A stretch of 64,000 bases of DNA from Gautieria morchelliformis (lineage: Eukaryota; Basidiomycota; Agaricomycetes; Gomphales; Gomphaceae), in assembly GCA_015179125.1 (NCBI GenBank), contig WHVA01000568.1, positions 1 through 64,000 on the forward strand. Reading direction: 5' to 3'. Under the pieces are notes generated by a model, which saw only the letters and a list, made by a program, of their open reading frames with translations, made no database searches and was not told the DNA's origin. Positions 58,625 through 64,000 of this stretch are shown one piece after another (the first letter of the stretch is position 1; every line of letters begins with the position of its first letter). The position numbers were made by a program, and so were the translations under genes.

Positions 58625-61439
58625 TTGAAGGGCTCCAAAACAGCCCACAGTAGCTGCATCACTCTGACCATAGAGGCCCGCTGCGCACAAGGTGCTTCAA
58701 ACCACCCTGAAAACCCCCCATTCTGTCACTGTTATGATAACCCCCCTCCATCCTCAAACTCATCTTGGTGCCAAGCCATCAGTGCTGGTCATGGACGTAT
58801 CAGCGAGGTTCCCGAAGACCCCTGTGGTGAGTCCCCTGACCTGAGTGACCCTGGTGGTGGTGGCCACAATGGTGGCGATAATTCTGGTTCCGAGTACAAC
58901 TCTGACCATGTCACGGACATCCTGTTTTCCAGCTCTGACACCACCCTAAGTTCCACTTCCATTTCTGGCTCTGCTTCCATCTCCGACTCTGCTTTCTGAA
59001 ATGGTTCTGCTTCTGAGGGAACTCCCACCAGTTCCGTCCGCTCCACCAATTCCGCTCCACTCCCCGACTTCCGCCTTTGGAACAGTGTTGGGAATCAAGC
59101 AACTCACATAGTATGTGGCATCAAGGGTCGGTCAAGGGTCAGGGGTCAGGGCGATGCAGCGTTGATGGTGAGTGCTGAGTGTTGTCCCTGGCTGCGGACT
59201 AGTGTAGTATAATAGGGGCTCACTGACATTGGGGGGTCCTTAGACTTTTCTCTTTGGATTTCCCTTTGTCAGCTGTGTGGTAGTGTGATCTCCACAGCTA
59301 GCTTGGGTTGCCCTTATAGCAGAAAAGTCTCTCCACAACCTCTTCCCCACACATGGTGTATGACAGCCCCTCTTCTTACATCGAGCTCCCAACACCAGAA
59401 ATCCCATCCCATACTTCTCCTCCTTTGGACATGGATCCAGATGATTGTCTTCGGAATATGGAGGAGGACTTGACCCGCAACTAGATGAAGACCGACATGA
59501 TTGAAACAGCCTTACAAATGATTTTGGCTAAGTTAGATATTCCACGAAGTAGTGGAAATGCGATGCAGGATGAGTTGGATTTTGGAAAAGCAGAAGTAGC
59601 GGAAGAGAGGATGTCCGTGAAGTTGGCAAAAGTCAAACCTGCAACTCCAGTGGACTTTGATTGAGATTGGGAGAAGGGACACACATTCTTCAACATGTGT
59701 ATGTAGTAGCATCTACTTCACAATTGTCGGAGACCTCTTTCCGAATGACCAGGCTTGGATTTACTGGGCACTGTCGTTTTTCAAGTCGGACCACGCAGCC
59801 TGTTTTGCAAACAAGGTGATCTGACATGAAGCAAAGGGCAAGGGAAACTATGTCTGGGACTGGGATGCCTTCAAAAAACCCTTTTCCAACCAGTTTTGTC
59901 TGAAAAACGGGCAACTCACAGCTCTCATGAAGCTCAAGGGGACCAGCTGGTACCATGCCAAGGATCCAATCGATGACTACATTGATCACTTCCAGGAGCT
60001 CATCGACCTTGCGAAGTATGACAATGACAAGACCATCATCATCAAATTCCAACGAGGACTTGATCCGACACTCCAGAACCAAGTCACACTGCTTGGAGAT
60101 GGAGCTCTGGATTTCAATGACCTGGAAGGGTGGTACAAAGCTGTGCAAAAGGTGTCCCGAAACAGGGAAGGAATGAGGCCTTTGTGGAGACAAACTGGAA
60201 CACAACGTGCAGTTCCGCTCGTCCTACTCCACCTGTGCCAAAACCTGGAGCAGTATTCATTCTGACACAGAAGATATTTCCAACAGTTGCTCCGCCTTCC
60301 CCTGCTCAGAACCCTAGCCCCCCTCCTTCGAAGAGTGGCCCTGCCCCAATGGATGTTGACTGCACGCATGGAAATGCAACCCAACTGTCACCTGCTTCCA
60401 ATGCTAGCAGTGAGGCCACTATGCCCATGAATGCCCCTGAGCCTTTGACAACTGGCTTATGATCACAGAGGAGAAACTTGAGCTCCATCCAGAGTTCCTC
60501 ACACTGGCAGACATAAGCAGAGTGCCCACTGCAGAAGAAAGTGCTGAAAATGTGGAATGTGGCGCGTCGGAAGTGGAAGATGTGTTGGATTTTGTGACGT
60601 GCAGCGGGTGAGATGTGTGCCCCTGCTGCCTGTAAATAACCGGTTTGCCTGTCTTGAAGTAGAGAATGAGAAGCCCCCACTCCCCTCACTTCGTGCAGAT
60701 CCACCGGATAAAGTCACACAAAAGCCAAATCTGACATCCCATCCACTCTGCATCTGCCCTTGGGAGAGACGCCTCCCAAAGCGCTAGATTGTTGCTGCCA
60801 CCCCTGGCCCCAAGTCACTGGTCATTAAGGTTGAGATTCAGATAACGGACACAGTGGAAGTCAAATCCGGACCTGCATTTGTCAACTGTGGGGCCACTGG
60901 TCAGTTTATGGACTGGGACTACATTGAATGGAACCAACTGACCACATGGAAGTTGCAACCTGCAAGCAATCCTGGTGTTCAATGTGGATGGAAGCCCTAA
61001 TGAGGTAGGGTCCATCACGGAAATAGTAGACACAATCCTCCGGGATGATGGACACACGGAATGCACTTCCTTTGCAGTCACCAGCCTGGGGAAACAAGAC
61101 ATCATCCTTGGGTTTACCTGGCTGCAGGAGCACAATCTGGAGATCAACTGGCAGACTCGGAAGGTGCTGATGAGTAGATGCCTGACCAATTGTCACATGT
61201 GTAGGTTGGAAGTGCGGAAGGAGCGTCAGGAGCAGCAGATGACCGAACAGCTCATACAGACATGTTGTTCTGGCCCTCACCCATTGCTTGCGGAAGAGGA
61301 TTGGGAAGGGGAATATGAACCAGCTCCTACTCCCTATTCTGACTCCAACTCTGACATCCGACTTGGCCTGGAAGACACTTTGGCAGAAGGGGAGCACTTG
61401 CTGTTGTTACATATTGAGATTTCCGCAAGTCGGAACTAG
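58625..61439 (+). pseudogene. Ty3/gypsy gag-protease relic
   Basis: An acidic N-terminal gag segment (ISEVPEDPCGESPDLSDPGG) is followed by a Retrotrans_gag domain (FPNDQAWIYWALSFFKSDHA, then WDWDAFKKPFSNQFCLKN, GTSWYHAKDPIDDYIDHFQE and KFQRGLDPTLQNQV) near 59,740-60,180. A Pro-rich linker with PMDVD comes next but the zinc knuckle seems lost. A retropepsin-like stretch reads AFVNCGATGQFMDWDYIE and VFNVDGSPNEVGSI, then SLGKQDIILGFTWLQEHN. The usual catalytic DSGAT/DCGAT motif is NCGAT here, so protease would be dead. Several stops and frame changes interrupt it. Sequence ends after protease with no reverse transcriptase. Confidence 0.8.
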
Positions 61440-62478
61440 AAAGGACAACAGCTTCAACTTATGTGTTGTGCCCCCAATGAACTACTGTCCTAAGTATTTT
61501 GGATTGTGAGTCGGAAGTGGGAAAGTATTGAACTAGACAAGGGTCAGAAGTTGGGTCAGAAGGTGGAAGGTGGAGAGACGGAGGTCTTGCAAAAATCACT
61601 GTGCTAAGAACAGGAGATAGAATGAAGGAAATCACATATTGAAGGCGATTATCTGATTGCAGAATAACGAGCATACATGAGGGGCTTTTATACAAAGAGC
61701 TGAGACAACAGGTAATGGGGTAGTACTAAGCAAGTTCCGGAAAGTGGGAGTCCGATAGACATATGGGGCAAGTAACTATTTGGGAACAAAGGAATACAAG
61801 GGGGTGCAGGGTAGAGTAAAGAACAATGGCAAAAGAACAAGGGGTCAGAAAGTATATCTGACATAATGGAACAACGAAACTACACAGGGGGCCAGACATA
61901 TGGTCTTTCTGTGCTGCAAGGCGAGTCTGGTGGGTCTGAGTAATAGAGTTGAAAGAACAAAGGATACAACCCCGGTGAAAGCGGTTGTGCTGGCATCTGT
62001 CAGTGTCGGGAAAAATCTGCTCCCTCAAAAAAAGTCCGGCCAGAGCAGATAAGTGAGACAATAGCAGCTGAGAGCAGAGCGTTAGCGCCGGGAAACTACC
62101 GTTTTGCACAGCTCAATCTGCGCAAATATGTTAAAATAGTATTCTCACACAAACAGACCAGCACAGATTTAGAACATTTGTAGAAAGCAGATTAGAGCAT
62201 ATTATTTAGAACATTTGCAGAAAGCAGATTAGAGCATATTATTAGCAAATGGCTAATAAACAGACTACACCAGATTCTAGTGTAGCTAATGTAGTTACCG
62301 TGAAAATAGCATCGCAAACCGTCGAAGCAGAAAGATCAAAGCGCCGCCGTATGGTGCAGGAATCTGAGTCAGGTCATGGGGTCACGAGCAAGTGGAGATG
62401 GAGCACAATTGGAGAGATTCTAGACTCATAAGATAAATGAAATATTGTCAGTGAGGGTATCAAATGAGGAACTACGGC
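61440..62478. other. Non-coding region after gypsy relic
   Basis: About 1 kb without a recognised gene. It is rich in GGGTCAGAAG-type short repeats near 61,540-61,570 and contains a 37-bp tandem duplication listed separately. One 60-codon frame at 62249-62431 has no known match. Confidence 0.4.
62169..62242. repeat. 37-bp tandem duplication
   Basis: Two adjacent copies of a 37-bp unit starting TTAGAACATTTG (62169 and 62206) differ by a single T/C change. No TSD or terminal structure was seen. Confidence 0.8.
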
Positions 62479-63989
62479 TCACCAATGGTTAATGGGAGTG
62501 ATCGGTCCTGCGGGGCCGATTCTTGTCTGAGGTTTGAGTTTGTTCAGCTTGTTGTATGTACTTAGCTCCATATAATGCTGGAGAACATCGTCAGATGATC
62601 GGTTACAAAGATAATTATCCATATGCACTATCTTAAGATCCTGACACAACACATCATAGGCCTGTTGAACAGACTCTTTAAATAACTTGGAATGGGTGCG
62701 GCAGTAGTCTATTGCCAAGAGATTGCTAGAACGGCATATTAATCAGCTGTAAATGAAATAATTGTAAATGTAGTACTTACAAAGGAGAATTAGTCTTGTT
62801 CTTCTCTGGGTAGAAGTAGGCCCGCTTCAGAGATTTTGCACCAGTCGATGCAGCAACGGCTGAGGTGGCTTGAACCATTTTCGGCAATATATCGGTGATT
62901 GGGAGTGATGCTCCATTCCTCAGCTCACTACACAATGCTGTTATAGATATAAGTGGATGCAGATTATGTGAGACATACAAAGGATTGTGTATTGCCAATA
63001 TCTCCAGGAGGCATTGGGAGAGGCGGCAGTTGGAGCAGGCAACAATTTGGTGGCTTCTTCAGTACTAATGGAGCCTTCTATAAATGAAATTTCCCAATCA
63101 GTTTGTCAAAAATTTAGCGGCTACCTACCAAGGATTGGCACTGAAGGTGCAGCCAACAGCTTGGCTTCAGGGGTAGGAGACAGAACCGTGAACTGAACAT
63201 TCACCAGGATGTCGGCAACCACAAAGTCTCCGAGTCCAGGAGTGGGGGGCGCTGGTGACCCAATGGAGTGATCGGTCATAAGCGAGTCCCCAGCATCAGG
63301 TGGAGTGGTAGATGGAGCTGGATCTGGAGCAGTGGATCCAGGCTTGGCTGGTTCGGAGTGACCCAAGCTGTCTACGATGATCGGTGTTCTTTTGTTTGTA
63401 GAATCCCCTGTTAGGAAGGCAGGACCTGAATCAGTCACATCCAAGGTGCTGGTGAGTACCTACCAAGAATTTTTGTCACCAGAGGCTGTGGCGATGGCTC
63501 GGACTTGGTGCCAGGGGCCAAATTAGTTGCCTCACCGTCATTTTGCTTCTTTTTCTTGTGTGGCCCATGTAAAGAAAAAACATGTTGTTTCTTACTAGGC
63601 ATAGTCGAAGTTGGAGCTACTGGCTGTGATGTGAGCGGCTGTTCAACCTTGACTTTCAGCGGGATGGAAGAATTCTTTGGGTTCCTATGCCAGGAAGGGT
63701 AGTCGAGTATGGCAAGCAGATCTGCCTTCCAATGGCCTTCACATAATTGTAGATCGGGGTGGTGCTTGTACATTTCGTCACGGTAGAAATCTAGGGTGGA
63801 GATAGGTGCTTTGGCCCAGGAAACTGGATCAGTATGTGTTTTGACTAGCTCGGACCACACATGGCGCTCGGTCTTGCGGATAGCCTTTGCTTGGGCATTA
63901 GTAGTGGGTGCACCATCCTGTGTGGTAATAAACGCCATTGATTTGCAGGGAAGTGAATCGTTGTTAGCATTTGTGTCATCCTCAGGCAT
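62479..63989 (-). CDS. Unrecognised multi-exon protein
   Basis: A minus-strand exon chain starts at ATG 63989 (MPEDDTNANNDS). The first exon (to about 63464) has a helical, Trp-containing region (ERHVWSELVKTHTDPVSW, then LDFYRDEMYKHHPDLQLCEG and ILDYPSWHRNPKN) and a basic HGPHKKKKQ stretch. Exon two is Pro/Thr/Ser-rich. A later exon has LPITDILPKMVQATSAVAA then KSLKRAYFYPEKNKT, and the last ends at 62479 after DNYLCNRSSDDVLQHYMEL. Several junctions end in a shared ILG-GTAGGTA donor pattern. I do not recognise a family. It lies beside repeats, so it could be a transposon passenger or a lineage-specific gene. Intron positions are approximate and the gene may extend beyond the window only as 5' UTR. 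Confidence 0.5.
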
Positions 63990-64000
63990 ACCGACAGATG

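Noticed and set aside
1..64000. Biosynthetic cluster or bacterial-type defence system
   Set aside because: Host genes are mostly conserved housekeeping functions on both strands; no PKS, NRPS, terpene cyclase, P450 group, CRISPR array or toxin-antitoxin pair was seen.

Overview
The window is nuclear DNA from a filamentous basidiomycete, most likely an agaricomycete. The evidence is genes split by many 45-60 bp GT-AG introns, an agaricomycete-type expanded protein kinase relic, a fungal Zn2Cys6 regulator, fungal-type housekeeping orthologues, and Ty1/copia, Ty3/gypsy and hAT elements of fungal type. No tRNA, rRNA or CRISPR was found by eye.

Bases 1-16,700 hold a frameshifted kinase relic, a PIH1-domain gene (minus), a long stretch without recognisable genes (about 3.5-7.1 kb), a Zn2Cys6 transcription factor (plus), an HMCES/SRAP abasic-site DNA-protein crosslinking gene (minus), a TFIID TAF8-like histone-fold gene (plus) and a seven-exon eIF5A gene (plus).

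Bases 16,747-32,718 are one gene, the full-length AAA+ ATPase Midasin (MDN1/REA1): six AAA modules, a long linker, an Asp/Glu-rich tail and a C-terminal MIDAS domain. Near its 3' end, at about 31.7 kb, the DNA becomes strongly GC-rich and stays so to about 43.2 kb. This GC-rich block carries CDC123 (eIF2 assembly), PAN3 (poly(A) shortening) and PCT1 (choline-phosphate cytidylyltransferase) on the minus strand, then an SF1B UPF1/IGHMBP2-type helicase on the plus strand. PCT1 and the helicase face away from each other with about 90 bp between likely start codons.

Bases 43,500-62,000 are a repeat island. It starts with an inverted, CpG-depleted fragment copied from PCT1, including part of an intron. 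Then comes copia-1 (44,531-52,029, TSD GGAAC), interrupted by a 3,980-bp hAT transposon (47,864-51,843, 8-bp TSD CCGGGGCC) that landed beside the copia primer-binding site. Copia-2 follows (52,064-56,964, TSD GTTGA), then a decayed gypsy gag-protease relic. Both copia elements carry a primer-binding site matching the anticodon arm of initiator tRNA-Met, the half-tRNA priming known from Drosophila copia. Most in-frame stops in the copia elements fit C-to-T changes. The last 1.5 kb holds an unrecognised multi-exon gene.

The host genes are largely core functions: snoRNP/R2TP assembly, 60S maturation, eIF5A, eIF2 assembly, deadenylation, TFIID, DNA repair and phosphatidylcholine synthesis. No operon-like linkage is implied. 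I saw no clearly new multi-gene system. The most novel material is the nested repeat island and the captured PCT1 fragment. Intron boundaries were placed by eye from GT-AG signals and protein family patterns.
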